Assembly (NCBI GenBank): GCA_964517465.1
Contig: CAZFEK010000012.1
Location: forward strand, 21,845-85,844
From: JACPUX01 sp964517465
GTDB lineage: Bacteria; Pseudomonadota; Gammaproteobacteria; Burkholderiales; Casimicrobiaceae
Reading direction: 5' to 3'
DNA: 64,000 nucleotides
Shown here: positions 17,819 through 26,499 of the stretch, one piece after another
How positions within the stretch are numbered: the stretch's first letter is position 1
Layout: each line of letters opens with the position of its first letter
The notes under the pieces: generated by a model
Seen by the model: the letters and a program-made list of their open reading frames with translations, nothing else
What the model was told of the DNA's origin: nothing
Databases searched by the model: none
Position numbers and translations under genes: made by a program

Positions 17819-18421
17819 ATGCGACAGTTGGTGTTGGCCAGCGGCAACGTTGGCAAATTGAAGGAATTCAGGCGCCTGCTGGAGCCGCTGGGTTTGATCG
17901 TGACGCCTCAGGGCGAACTGGGGGTGAGCGAAGCCGAGGAACCGCATCACACCTTCATCGAAAATGCCCTGGCCAAAGCGCGTCACGCTGCGCAGTGGAC
18001 CGGTTTGCCCGCCCTGGCCGACGATTCCGGGCTTTGTGTCGAGGCCCTGGGCGGAGCCCCCGGGGTCCAATCCGCCCGCTACGCCGGGGAACCCAAGTCC
18101 GACGTCCGCAACAACGAGAAGCTCTTGGCGGAACTTGCCGACCAACCCGATCGCCGAGCTCATTACGCCTGCGTCCTGGTGCTCTGCCGGCATGCCGCAG
18201 ACCCCGAACCGCTCATCGCCATCGGCGATTGGTGGGGGGAAATCCTGGCCCTTCCGCGCGGCAGCGGGGGCTTCGGCTACGACCCGCTGTTCTTCGACCC
18301 GCAATTCGGCCTTTCGGCTGCCGAACTCGATCTGGAGCGCAAGAACCGGGTCAGTCATCGCGGCAAGGCGATGGCAGCGCTCCTGAGTCTGCTACAAGCA
18401 CAATTGCACCGCCAACCCTGA
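17819..18421 (+). CDS. rdgB: XTP/dITP diphosphatase (Ham1/RdgB)
   Basis: The 200-residue enzyme cleaves non-canonical purine triphosphates (ITP, XTP) to monophosphates. Family motifs are LASGNVGKLKEF at the start, PALADDSGLCVEALGGAPG, SARYAG and FGYDPLFFDP, plus SHRGKAM at the end. The ATG at 17819 begins right before LASGN. It is followed 12 bp later by hemW, the same order as in many proteobacteria. Confidence 0.96.
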   Translation: MRQLVLASGNVGKLKEFRRLLEPLGLIVTPQGELGVSEAEEPHHTFIENALAKARHAAQWTGLPALADDSGLCVEALGGAPGVQSARYAGEPKSDVRNNEKLLAELADQPDRRAHYACVLVLCRHAADPEPLIAIGDWWGEILALPRGSGGFGYDPLFFDPQFGLSAAELDLERKNRVSHRGKAMAALLSLLQAQLHRQP

Positions 18422-18433
18422 GACGTTCTGCGC

Positions 18434-19621
18434 ATGCAAACGGCCGATTTCGTCCTCGCGAAAGAGCCGCAACTCGCGGTACTGCCGCCGCTTTCGCTTT
18501 ACCTTCATGTGCCTTGGTGCCTTAAGAAATGTCCCTACTGTGATTTCAATTCCCACGCGCTGAAGGAAAACCTGCCCGAGACCGAATATGTCTTGGCCCT
18601 TTTGCGCGACCTTGAACTCTCCCTGCCCTCGATTTGGGGCCGTACAGTTCGCACCGTGTTCATCGGTGGCGGCACGCCGAGCCTATTCAGCGGCGCCGCT
18701 TTGGAGGCGCTGCTGTCCGGAATTCGGGCCCGCGTTGCGCTTGCCCCCGACGCCGAAATCACGCTGGAAGCAAATCCGGGCACGTTCGAGACAGAGAAGT
18801 TCGAGGCTTTCCGAGATGCCGGCGTCACCCGGCTTTCGCTGGGCATCCAGAGTTTCGAAGATCGCGCCTTGCGCGCCTTGGGACGCGTGCATGGCCGCAA
18901 GGAAGCTTTGGCCGCGGCGCAAGCCGCCATCCGGATCTTCCCCAGGACCAATCTGGACTTGATGTTCGCCCTTCCGGACCAAGCCACCGCTGCCGCTGTC
19001 GCCGATCTGGAAACCGCCATCGAATTGCGGCCGGGGCATTTGTCGCTTTATCACCTCACCATCGAACCCAATACCGCTTTTGCCCTTTGCCCACCCGTCC
19101 TGCCGGACGAAGACATGGCGGCGGAAATGGAAGATACTTTGCGCCAGCGCCTGCGCGAAGCGAGATATGAACACTACGAGGTTTCGGCGCACGCACTGCC
19201 GGGCGAGCAATGCCGACACAACCTCAATTATTGGCAATTTGGCGATTATCTGGGACTGGGCGCAGGAGCCCACGCGAAAATTTCCTTTCCCGACCGCATC
19301 GTTCGCCAGACCCGCGCCCGCAGCCCCAAAGACTACTTCGCCGCCCTTGCGGCTGACCAGCCGGCCGCAACGACGCGCACCGTGCCGGTGCAAGACTTGG
19401 GCTTCGAGTTCTTGCTCAATGCGCTGCGCCTTCATCGAGGCGTCCCCAGCGCCTGGTTGGCCGAGCGCACGGGACTGGCGCTGGCAAGCCTGCAGGGGCC
19501 GATCAACGAAGCGCGCCGCCGAGGCCTGCTCGAACCCGACCCCTTGCGCCTCGTGGCCACTGCGATGGGCCGGCGTTTCCTCGATGACTTGGTAAGCCTT
19601 TTTCTTCCCGAGCAAGGATAA
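18434..19621 (+). CDS. hemW: Radical SAM protein HemW (heme chaperone-like)
   Basis: The 395-residue radical SAM protein has Cys29, Cys33 and Cys36 (CLKKCPYC) for the 4Fe-4S cluster, then FIGGGTPSLF and the LSLGIQSF segment. It resembles coproporphyrinogen oxidase HemN, but proteins of this length next to rdgB belong to the HemW group, which binds heme. It starts 12 bp after rdgB and ends 2 bp before the amidase gene. Confidence 0.92.
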   Translation: MQTADFVLAKEPQLAVLPPLSLYLHVPWCLKKCPYCDFNSHALKENLPETEYVLALLRDLELSLPSIWGRTVRTVFIGGGTPSLFSGAALEALLSGIRARVALAPDAEITLEANPGTFETEKFEAFRDAGVTRLSLGIQSFEDRALRALGRVHGRKEALAAAQAAIRIFPRTNLDLMFALPDQATAAAVADLETAIELRPGHLSLYHLTIEPNTAFALCPPVLPDEDMAAEMEDTLRQRLREARYEHYEVSAHALPGEQCRHNLNYWQFGDYLGLGAGAHAKISFPDRIVRQTRARSPKDYFAALAADQPAATTRTVPVQDLGFEFLLNALRLHRGVPSAWLAERTGLALASLQGPINEARRRGLLEPDPLRLVATAMGRRFLDDLVSLFLPEQG

Positions 19622-19623
19622 CG

Positions 19624-20946
19624 ATGCCACGTGCATTTGCATCTGTCGGCCTCAGCGCCCTGGCCGCCGGAATGGCCGGGGGGCGATTCCTCGCCGAACA
19701 CTATCTGCGCAGTTGTCTCGCCCGCATTGCCGCCAGCGAAGCGCAGGTTCAGGCTTGGGCCTTTCTCGACCCGCAATACGCCTTGCGCCAAGCCAAGCGC
19801 GCCGATGATCGGCGCGCGGCGGGAGAGGCTCTGGGCGCCCTCGCCGGAGTGCCCGTAGGGGTCAAAGACATCATCGCCACGGTCGACATGCCGACCGAAA
19901 TGGGTTCACCCATCTTCGCCGGCAACCAGCCTCGGCATGCCGCGGAATGTGTGGAGCGCCTGGAGCGCGCCGGTGCCTACGTGGTCGGGAAGACGGTAAC
20001 CACCGAATTTGCCTATCTCACCCCGGCCAAGACCCGCAACCCCTGGAACCTCGCCCACACCCCCGGCGGTTCTTCGGCGGGCTCCGCCGCTGCCGTGGCC
20101 GCGGGCCACGTGCCCGCTGCCATCGGAACACAAACCAATGGGTCGGTCATCCGGCCGGCGGCCTTTTGCGGCATAGTCGGTTTCAAACCGACCAAAGACA
20201 CCTTGCCCTATCGCGGGGTGGCCTACTTGAGCCCCAGCCTCGACCAGCTTGGTGTTTTCGCCCGGCGCGTGGCTGATGCCGCCTTGCTAGCGGCAAATCT
20301 CGCCGAAGCGCCGGCGAGCCTGCCCGCCCATCTCCTGCCCCGGCAAACACCTCCCCTGCTGCTCAGTCTTGCCAACCTACCCTGGGTGGAAGCCGAACCG
20401 GCCATGCACTTGGCCCAAGAAAACACCCTGTTTCTGCTCCAACAGGCGGGCGCCAGGGTAGTCCGCGCACACCTGCCCACTGAATTGAAACCGGCGGCCG
20501 CCGTGTTTCAGCGAATTTTGCTTTTTGAGGCCGCGCAGGAACTGGGTCCGCTGCAAGATCGCGAACGCTCGCGCATTTCGGCGCAGATGAACGCGACGCT
20601 CGATGCCGGCCGCGCGATCAGCGAGAGTGATTATTTCTCGGCGCTGACCGAGAGACAGGAGTTGTCGGCGATCTTCGATGCCTTCATCGCCGACGCCGAT
20701 GCCGTGCTGTTGCCGCCGGCACCGGGCGCTGCGCCGCGCGGGCTCGCCAGCACCGGCAACCCGGCCTTCTGCACCCTCTGGAGCCTCACCGGCATGCCCG
20801 CGCTGACTTTGCCGACCGGGCTCGGTCAGGACGGTTTGCCGATGGGCCTGCAATTGGGCGCGCGACGCGGACAAGATGCGAACCTCCTCGCCGTGGCGCG
20901 ATGGGTCGAGGAGCGCATCGGTTTTGACGCCGAGCCGCCGATCTAG
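19624..20946 (+). CDS. Amidase signature family hydrolase
   Basis: The 440-residue protein has the amidase-signature catalytic set: Lys in VGVKDII (about residue 80) and the serines in GGSSAGSAAAVAAG (about 150), followed by GTQTNGSVIRPAAFCGIVGFKPT. The substrate is not evident. It lacks the extra regions of GatA and no gatB/gatC is nearby, so it is not the tRNA amidotransferase subunit. It is packed directly behind hemW. Confidence 0.87.
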   Translation: MPRAFASVGLSALAAGMAGGRFLAEHYLRSCLARIAASEAQVQAWAFLDPQYALRQAKRADDRRAAGEALGALAGVPVGVKDIIATVDMPTEMGSPIFAGNQPRHAAECVERLERAGAYVVGKTVTTEFAYLTPAKTRNPWNLAHTPGGSSAGSAAAVAAGHVPAAIGTQTNGSVIRPAAFCGIVGFKPTKDTLPYRGVAYLSPSLDQLGVFARRVADAALLAANLAEAPASLPAHLLPRQTPPLLLSLANLPWVEAEPAMHLAQENTLFLLQQAGARVVRAHLPTELKPAAAVFQRILLFEAAQELGPLQDRERSRISAQMNATLDAGRAISESDYFSALTERQELSAIFDAFIADADAVLLPPAPGAAPRGLASTGNPAFCTLWSLTGMPALTLPTGLGQDGLPMGLQLGARRGQDANLLAVARWVEERIGFDAEPPI

Positions 20947-20993
20947 CCGCAAACCTCGCGGGCCGGTGTGAAGACGGGACGCGCCAGCGACGA

Positions 20994-21731
20994 TCAGATC
21001 GCGATATGCCGCCCGCCGTCCACATTGATGGTATCGCCGGTGACGTAGCCCGCTTCGTAGATCAGGTAAAACACTGCCGCGGCGATTTCTTCCGGCTCGC
21101 CGACGCGCTTCAGGAGGGTGTGCGAAATCACCCGCTGCCGGGCCAGCTCGTCGAACTGCTCGTCCTCGGGCCAAAGGATGGGGCCCGGCGCCACCGCATT
21201 GACTCGCACCTCGGGCGCCAGTTCGCGGGCCAGTGCACGAGTAAGACCGGCCAGCCCTGCTTTAGCCACGTTGTACACCAGGTAATTCTTGAGCGGCCGC
21301 TCGGCATGGATATCGGTGATGTTGACGATGGCGCCGCGGCTTTTGCGCAGTGCGGGCGCGGCGGCCTGCGCCAGGAGCAGCGGGGCTTTCAGGTTCGGCC
21401 CGATGAGATCGGCCCAGGCCTGCTCGTCGATGGCGCCCAGGGGCGTGGGAAAAAAGCTCGACGCATTGTTGACCAGGGCGTCGAGCCGCCCGAATTGGTT
21501 GAGCGTTTCTTGCACCAGATGGGGCAACTTCGCGCTTTCGGACAAGTCGGCGGCAATCAGCACGACCGAGTTCGGCCGCAACTGATTCAGTTCCGCCTGG
21601 AGGAGGCGGGCGGCGCCCCCAGAGCTGCGATAATGCAGCATCAGCTTCGCGCCGGATCGATGCAGGCGGCGGCAGATCGCCGCGCCGACTCGTCGCGCAC
21701 CGCCCGTCACCAGGATGACCTTCTCCTCCAA
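20994..21731 (-). CDS. Pteridine reductase-like short-chain dehydrogenase
   Basis: A 245-residue SDR. The cofactor motif TGGARRVG fits the TGX3RXG signature that separates pteridine reductases (PTR1/FolM type) from other SDRs. NNASSF and the YNVAK catalytic Tyr/Lys follow. It probably reduces dihydrobiopterin, dihydromonapterin or dihydrofolate with NADPH. The start is inferred as TTG at 21731, preceded at eight bases by GGGAGG. The in-frame ATG at 21830 would add an unlikely extension. Confidence 0.83.
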   Translation of the reverse strand: MEEKVILVTGGARRVGAAICRRLHRSGAKLMLHYRSSGGAARLLQAELNQLRPNSVVLIAADLSESAKLPHLVQETLNQFGRLDALVNNASSFFPTPLGAIDEQAWADLIGPNLKAPLLLAQAAAPALRKSRGAIVNITDIHAERPLKNYLVYNVAKAGLAGLTRALARELAPEVRVNAVAPGPILWPEDEQFDELARQRVISHTLLKRVGEPEEIAAAVFYLIYEAGYVTGDTINVDGGRHIAI

Positions 21732-21865
21732 ATCCGGAACCTCCCGCCCTGTGAACCCAAAGCCGGACAAGCCGTGACCAAAATATCGCCGCTTGGCTGC
21801 CAACGCCGAGGCCCTGGAGAAGCGGACCATTCCTCGGCGCGGCCGGTCAATCTACCATAGCCGTC

Positions 21866-23020
21866 ATGATGCCACTACCTGAACCCGATGCCGACGCGCT
21901 TGCCCACAGCGCTCGGCTCTCCATGCTGATTCGCGAACGCATTGCCGCCGCGAACGGCTTCCTTTCCTTCGCCGAGTATATGCAGCTGGCGCTGCACGAG
22001 CCCGGCCTGGGCTACTATGCCGCCGGAGCCCGCAAACTCGGTGCCGATGGCGATTTCATCACCGCGCCGGAAATCTCGCCGCTGTTTGCCCGGGCGCTCG
22101 CCTCGCAGGCGGCCGAGGTGCTGGAGGTTTCGGGCGGTGACTGCTTGGAGTTGGGCCCGGGCAGCGGCCGGCTCGCCGCTGACCTGCTCCTCGCCCTCCA
22201 GCAGCGAGATCGGCTCCCCGAGCGCTATCTGCTCCTGGAAACCAGCCCCGACCTGAGGGAGCGCCAGCGGCAGACGCTCGCTCAACTCCCGCCGGCTCTT
22301 GCTGCGCGCTGCGTCTGGATCGATCGGCTGCCGCTGGCGCATGTCGGTCTGATCTTCGGCAACGAAGTGCTCGACGCGCTGCCGGTAGAGCGCCTACGTC
22401 GCGAGGGTGACCGGGTTTGGCAGATCGGCGTGGGGATCGACGCAGACGGCAAGTTGGTATGGCGCGAACGCCTGCTGGCCGAAAGCGCCTTGCGCACCGT
22501 GGCACTCGAAAGGCTGCCCGCCCAGGGCGGCCGCAGCGAAATCAACTTCGCCGCCGAGGCGCTGTTGCGCAGTCTGGGCGGCCTTATGACGCGCGGCCTG
22601 CTGCTGCTTCTCGACTACGGCTATCCGGCGGCCGAGTATTACCATCCGGCGCGGCATGCGGGCACGCTCACCTGCTTTTATCGCCACCGCCAGCACGACA
22701 ACCCGTTTTTTCTTCCCGGCCTGCAGGACATCACCGCACATGTAGATTTCACCGCCGTCGCGCTTGCGGCAGCGGAGGCTGACTTGGCGTTGGCGGGTTA
22801 TACCTCGCAAGCCCAATTCCTGATCAACTGCGGCATCCTCGACGCGCTGCGAGCCTGCGGTGAGCCGTCTGGCTTTGCCTATCTGCATGCGGCTAACGCC
22901 TTGAATCGTCTCACTCACCCGGCGGAAATGGGGGAACTTTTCAAGGCCATCGCCTGGGTCAAAGAACTGGACCTCGATCCCCGGGGCTTTCGAGAGGGCA
23001 ACCGGGGGCACCGACTTTGA
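21866..23020 (+). CDS. SAM-dependent methyltransferase, MidA/NDUFAF7 family
   Basis: The 384-residue protein matches the MidA/DUF185 family: an N-terminal ISFAEYMQLALHEPGLGYY-like stretch, CLELGPGSGRLA for SAM binding, FGNEVLDALPVERL and LLLLDYGYP. The human relative NDUFAF7 methylates an arginine of complex I; the bacterial substrate is not established. It is divergent from the pteridine reductase-like gene. Confidence 0.88.
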   Translation: MMPLPEPDADALAHSARLSMLIRERIAAANGFLSFAEYMQLALHEPGLGYYAAGARKLGADGDFITAPEISPLFARALASQAAEVLEVSGGDCLELGPGSGRLAADLLLALQQRDRLPERYLLLETSPDLRERQRQTLAQLPPALAARCVWIDRLPLAHVGLIFGNEVLDALPVERLRREGDRVWQIGVGIDADGKLVWRERLLAESALRTVALERLPAQGGRSEINFAAEALLRSLGGLMTRGLLLLLDYGYPAAEYYHPARHAGTLTCFYRHRQHDNPFFLPGLQDITAHVDFTAVALAAAEADLALAGYTSQAQFLINCGILDALRACGEPSGFAYLHAANALNRLTHPAEMGELFKAIAWVKELDLDPRGFREGNRGHRL

Positions 23021-23119
23021 ATTGTCGAATCCTCCCATGACACAGGCATGAACCAGGCGTAACATGGCCGGGCCATTTCGGTAGGCATTTCCAACCCCGG
23101 CCCGTCTGCCAGCCAGAAA

Positions 23120-23266
23120 AAGGGAGAATCGGAAGAAGTGTCGCTGACACTCCGCGCGCCAGGGACCTGGGGCAAAGCGCAGCTCAAGCCGTGAAAATAG
23201 CGGCGGCGGCCAAGGCTCCGCTGCGACTCGATCGGTTCACGCAGCAACTTCTTCCGAGTTTCCCTT
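23120..23266. repeat. 147-bp element bounded by 20-bp imperfect inverted repeats
   Basis: The arms 23120-23139 and 23247-23266 match as inverted repeats at 18 of 20 positions, including an uninterrupted 11-bp core (TCGGAAGAAGT / ACTTCTTCCGA). Directly inside the left arm is a second small hairpin, AGTGTC-gct-GACACT (23138-23152). There is no ORF of note and no obvious target-site duplication. It could be a MITE-like relic or a structured 5' RNA of the downstream gene. It fills most of the 291-bp gap. Confidence 0.5.
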
Positions 23267-23311
23267 GTATGGCCAAGGCCGCGAGGCCGCTCTGAGCAAG
23301 GAGCAGGTACC

Positions 23312-24667
23312 ATGTTGCCAAGCAAACGATTGATCGTCTCCAGCCTTTTGGCGTGGTTCTTTGCCGGCACCACCGGGGCGGCCCCGGTGCTGATCAACTT
23401 CGACCGCGATCCCGACGGCGACGCGATTCCTAACGGTTTGGCGGTGAACACGACCTACGCGAGTCTGGGCGTCACCCTTTCGCGCGAGGGCGGATCGACT
23501 TGCGGTCCGGACATCTATGCCAACAACAACCAGCCGGCGGGCTTTGGCAGCGCACCCAACGTCGTTTCGCCCTGCGCCCCGCCTGCCGCTTCGGACATCA
23601 ACGACGCCACCTTCGGTGTCATCAAGGTGAGCCTCGACCGCAACGCCACCCGGGTGTGCATCGACGTGCGCCCCGGCGCCTCTGGCCATGCGGGGACCAT
23701 CCGCGTTTTCGATGCCAGCGACACCCAAGTTAATGCCACCGTTTCCGCCCCGGGCCTGACCCAACAGATCTGCGCCGCCGGTTTGGGCTTGCGTTATGCC
23801 CGCATCGCTGGAAGCGGGTCGGGATCCTACGCCCGTTTCGACAATCTCATAGTCGACTTCGGCGGCGGCCCGGCCACCCAATCGTATTATCAAGGCATCG
23901 CCTCCTTGGCAGCGCCCACCTGCTCCAGCGCAAACGGCGGGTCGGTCACCACCGGCACGCGCGTCTGGGTCTGGAACGCGCCCGCCGGCGGTGCCACCAT
24001 TACTCGGGTCGATGCGCGCAACGGCGTGGCCATCGGCAGCCCCTTGACCTATCCCGCCAACGCCGGCTCGGGGACCCAGGACTACGCTTCGTTTGGCGCC
24101 ATGGGCCTGGGCCACTACCCGTTCACCTACACTACTCAGGAAGCGATGAGCGTCGGGAGCAATGTCGTCAGTGTGTCCACGGTGGCGATCCATTGCGCCA
24201 CCGACGGCCCGGCAGGCACCAGTTATTGGGTGGGCATGGCTCCGCCTTCGCTGGAGAATCCGCAGGCTTCCAGCTACCAAAGCGGCATCGGGCTGGTCTC
24301 GGGCTGGTCATGCGTGGGCCCGCATATCGGTGTCTCTTTCGACGGCCTGGCTCCAGTCTCGGCCCCTTACGGCTCCGGCCGTCTGGACACGGCACCGGTT
24401 TGCGGTTCCTGGAATGCCTTGGGGGGTTTCGGGCTTTTGAGCAACTTCAATTTGCTGGGCACCGGCAGCCATACCGCGCAGCTCTACGTCAATGGCCAGG
24501 CCTTTGGGCCGGCCCGCAGTTTCCAGGTCACCGCGCCTGCGGGCGAATTCCTCGTCGGCGCCGCGGCGAGCGCCACCGTGCCGAACTTCCCCTCGGCCGG
24601 GCGCACCACCACGTTGATCTGGCAGCAAGCGCAGCAAAACTTCGGCATCCAGGCGGTCACGCCCTGA
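23312..24667 (+). CDS. Secreted beta-rich protein of unknown function
   Basis: The 451-residue protein starts with a signal peptide (cleavage near TTGAA, about residue 23). The N-terminal part (FDRDPDGDAIPNG, TYASLGVTLSREGG, VCIDVRPG) resembles domains often found with PEP-CTERM proteins that bind at the cell surface. The C-terminal half is Gly/Ser/Thr-rich with paired cysteines. No C-terminal sorting signal is seen, so it is probably periplasmic or released. I do not recognise the whole protein. It stands alone, with the inverted-repeat element upstream and a hairpin downstream. Confidence 0.75.
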   Translation: MLPSKRLIVSSLLAWFFAGTTGAAPVLINFDRDPDGDAIPNGLAVNTTYASLGVTLSREGGSTCGPDIYANNNQPAGFGSAPNVVSPCAPPAASDINDATFGVIKVSLDRNATRVCIDVRPGASGHAGTIRVFDASDTQVNATVSAPGLTQQICAAGLGLRYARIAGSGSGSYARFDNLIVDFGGGPATQSYYQGIASLAAPTCSSANGGSVTTGTRVWVWNAPAGGATITRVDARNGVAIGSPLTYPANAGSGTQDYASFGAMGLGHYPFTYTTQEAMSVGSNVVSVSTVAIHCATDGPAGTSYWVGMAPPSLENPQASSYQSGIGLVSGWSCVGPHIGVSFDGLAPVSAPYGSGRLDTAPVCGSWNALGGFGLLSNFNLLGTGSHTAQLYVNGQAFGPARSFQVTAPAGEFLVGAAASATVPNFPSAGRTTTLIWQQAQQNFGIQAVTP

Positions 24668-24674
24668 GGTCCAC

Positions 24675-24706
24675 GACTCCCGTCTGCCCTGCGGCGGACG
24701 GGAGTC
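24675..24706 (+). terminator. Strong hairpin after the secreted-protein gene
   Basis: GACTCCCGTC (24675-24684) pairs perfectly with GACGGGAGTC (24697-24706), with a further GCC/GGC pairing inside. It starts 8 bp after the stop codon. No T-run follows, so it may work as a Rho-assisted or pausing terminator separating this gene from hemC. Confidence 0.6.
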
Positions 24707-24770
24707 CTCGTGCCGGTGGCGCGGGGCAAGCTGCTAAAATGGCCGGCCCTAGGCCAAAGCACCAACCTTC

Positions 24771-25706
24771 ATGTCCTTGCCCCTTTGCCCCCAGCGCCTC
24801 GTCATCGCCACGCGCGAATCCGCGCTCGCCCTTTGGCAGGCTGAGTTCATTCAGGCGCGTTTGCGAGCGCTGTATCCGCATTGCCAGGTGGAACTCCTGG
24901 GCATGACCACCCAGGGTGATCAGATTCTCGATCGGCCCCTGGCCGCCATCGGTGGCAAAGGGCTATTCATCAAAGAACTGGAAACCGCCCTCCTCGAAGA
25001 CCGCGCCGACTTGGCGGTGCATTCCTTGAAGGACGTGCCCATGGAGCTGCCCGAGGGTTTTTGCCTCGCCGCCATCGGCGAACGCGAAGATCCCCGCGAT
25101 GCCTTGGTCTCCAATCAATGCGCTCGCCTCGCCGACCTGCCCGCCGGAGCCGTCGTAGGCACCTCCAGCTTGCGCCGCGAAGCGCAGTTGCGCGAGCGTT
25201 ATCCTGGCCTCGTGATCGAAGCCCTGCGCGGCAACGTGGGCACGCGCTTGAGGAAACTCGACGAAGGACGGTATGCCGCGATCATTCTCGCCGCCGCGGG
25301 ACTCAAGCGCTTGGGGCTGGAGGCGCGCATCACCGCCTGCCTCGAGCCCGAGGAGTGCTTGCCCGCCGTCGGCCAAGGGGCGCTGGGCATCGAATGCCGC
25401 GCCGACCGCCCGGAACTCAGGCGTTGGCTCGCGCCTTTGCACCATGCCCAAACTGCGGCTTGCGTCACCGCCGAGCGCGCCTTCAGCCGCGCGCTCTCCG
25501 GAAGTTGCCACACGCCACTGGCCGGCCACGCCGTATGGACCGCCGGGAAGCTGCGACTGCGCGGCTTGCTGGCGCGTCGAGACGGTCGGCAGGTATTGCG
25601 CGGCGAGCGCGAGGGCGAAGCCGCTCAAGCGCAAGCCCTGGGCCTCGCCTTGGCCGAGGAGCTGCGCGCCCAAGGCGCGGCCGCGATCTTGGCCGAACTC
25701 GCCTGA
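24771..25706 (+). CDS. hemC: Porphobilinogen deaminase (hydroxymethylbilane synthase)
   Basis: The 311-residue enzyme joins four porphobilinogen units into hydroxymethylbilane. Visible features are IATRESALALWQA at the start, GGKGLFIKELE, AVHSLKDVP and the Cys that carries the dipyrromethane cofactor in LSGSCHTPLAG. Length is standard. hemD starts 16 bp downstream. Confidence 0.96.
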   Translation: MSLPLCPQRLVIATRESALALWQAEFIQARLRALYPHCQVELLGMTTQGDQILDRPLAAIGGKGLFIKELETALLEDRADLAVHSLKDVPMELPEGFCLAAIGEREDPRDALVSNQCARLADLPAGAVVGTSSLRREAQLRERYPGLVIEALRGNVGTRLRKLDEGRYAAIILAAAGLKRLGLEARITACLEPEECLPAVGQGALGIECRADRPELRRWLAPLHHAQTAACVTAERAFSRALSGSCHTPLAGHAVWTAGKLRLRGLLARRDGRQVLRGEREGEAAQAQALGLALAEELRAQGAAAILAELA

Positions 25707-25722
25707 GCAAAGGCGAAGAAGC

Positions 25723-26499
25723 ATGCCTGCGAAAACGCTGGACAAGCGCCGCATCATCCTTACCCGGCCGCGCGAGCAGGCCGAGTCACTGGCCGCGCGC
25801 TTGCGCGCAGCGGGAGCCACGGTGTACTTCCATCCGGCGATCACCATCACGCCACCGGCCGACGGCCGCGCCCTCGAAGCGGCGCAGGCGCGGTTGGCGG
25901 ACTTCGATTTTGCCGCCTTCGTGAGCGCCAATGCAGTGACCTGGGGACTCGCCGGTGTCGAGCAACTGCCCCCGGCCCTGGTTTGCCTCGCGCCCGGGCC
26001 GGGAACTGCCCAGGCACTGCGAGAGCGCGGCGCGACCCGGGTTTTGTGCCCCCCCGAGCAGTTCGACAGCGAAGGTCTGCTGGCTCTGCCCGAACTGCAA
26101 AATGTCGCGGGACGGCGGGTGCTGATTTTTCGCGGTGACGGAGGCCGGGAGCGCCTCGCCGAAGGCCTGCGCGCGCGCGGGGCCGAAGTCCGGCTGGTGA
26201 GCTGCTATCGTCGCGTCGCCCCGTTGGCGGACCTGCCCGCCTTGGTTCAGACGCTGCTGCACGAGAACCCGGACGCGGCGCTCATCACCAGCAGCGAAGG
26301 ACTGGACAACCTCTTGGCCCATCTTCCCCGGGCGGCGGCGCAATCTCTCAGGAACTTACTCATGTTCGTGCCTCATTCGCGCATTGCCGCGCACGCGCAA
26401 GCCGCCGGGTGCGCCCGGGTGGTGACCACCGCGGGTGCCGATGCCGGCCTGCTGGCGGGGCTCGAGCGTTACTTCCAGGAGCATCCGACTCATGCCTGA
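25723..26499 (+). CDS. hemD: Uroporphyrinogen-III synthase
   Basis: The 258-residue protein follows hemC by 16 bp and has the HemD layout: RRIILTRPREQAESLAARL at the N-terminus, FVSANAV, VLIFRGDGGRERLAEGL and ALITSSEGLDNL. It closes hydroxymethylbilane with inversion of ring D. The sequence family is poorly conserved, so context supports the call. Its last 8 bp overlap the next gene. Confidence 0.92.
   Translation: MPAKTLDKRRIILTRPREQAESLAARLRAAGATVYFHPAITITPPADGRALEAAQARLADFDFAAFVSANAVTWGLAGVEQLPPALVCLAPGPGTAQALRERGATRVLCPPEQFDSEGLLALPELQNVAGRRVLIFRGDGGRERLAEGLRARGAEVRLVSCYRRVAPLADLPALVQTLLHENPDAALITSSEGLDNLLAHLPRAAAQSLRNLLMFVPHSRIAAHAQAAGCARVVTTAGADAGLLAGLERYFQEHPTHA

Noticed and set aside
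19624..20946. GatA subunit of the Glu-tRNA amidotransferase
   Set aside because: No gatB or gatC is nearby and the sequence fits the general amidase family better.
23120..23266. Insertion sequence
   Set aside because: There is no transposase reading frame and no clear target duplication, so only a non-autonomous element or structured RNA can be proposed.
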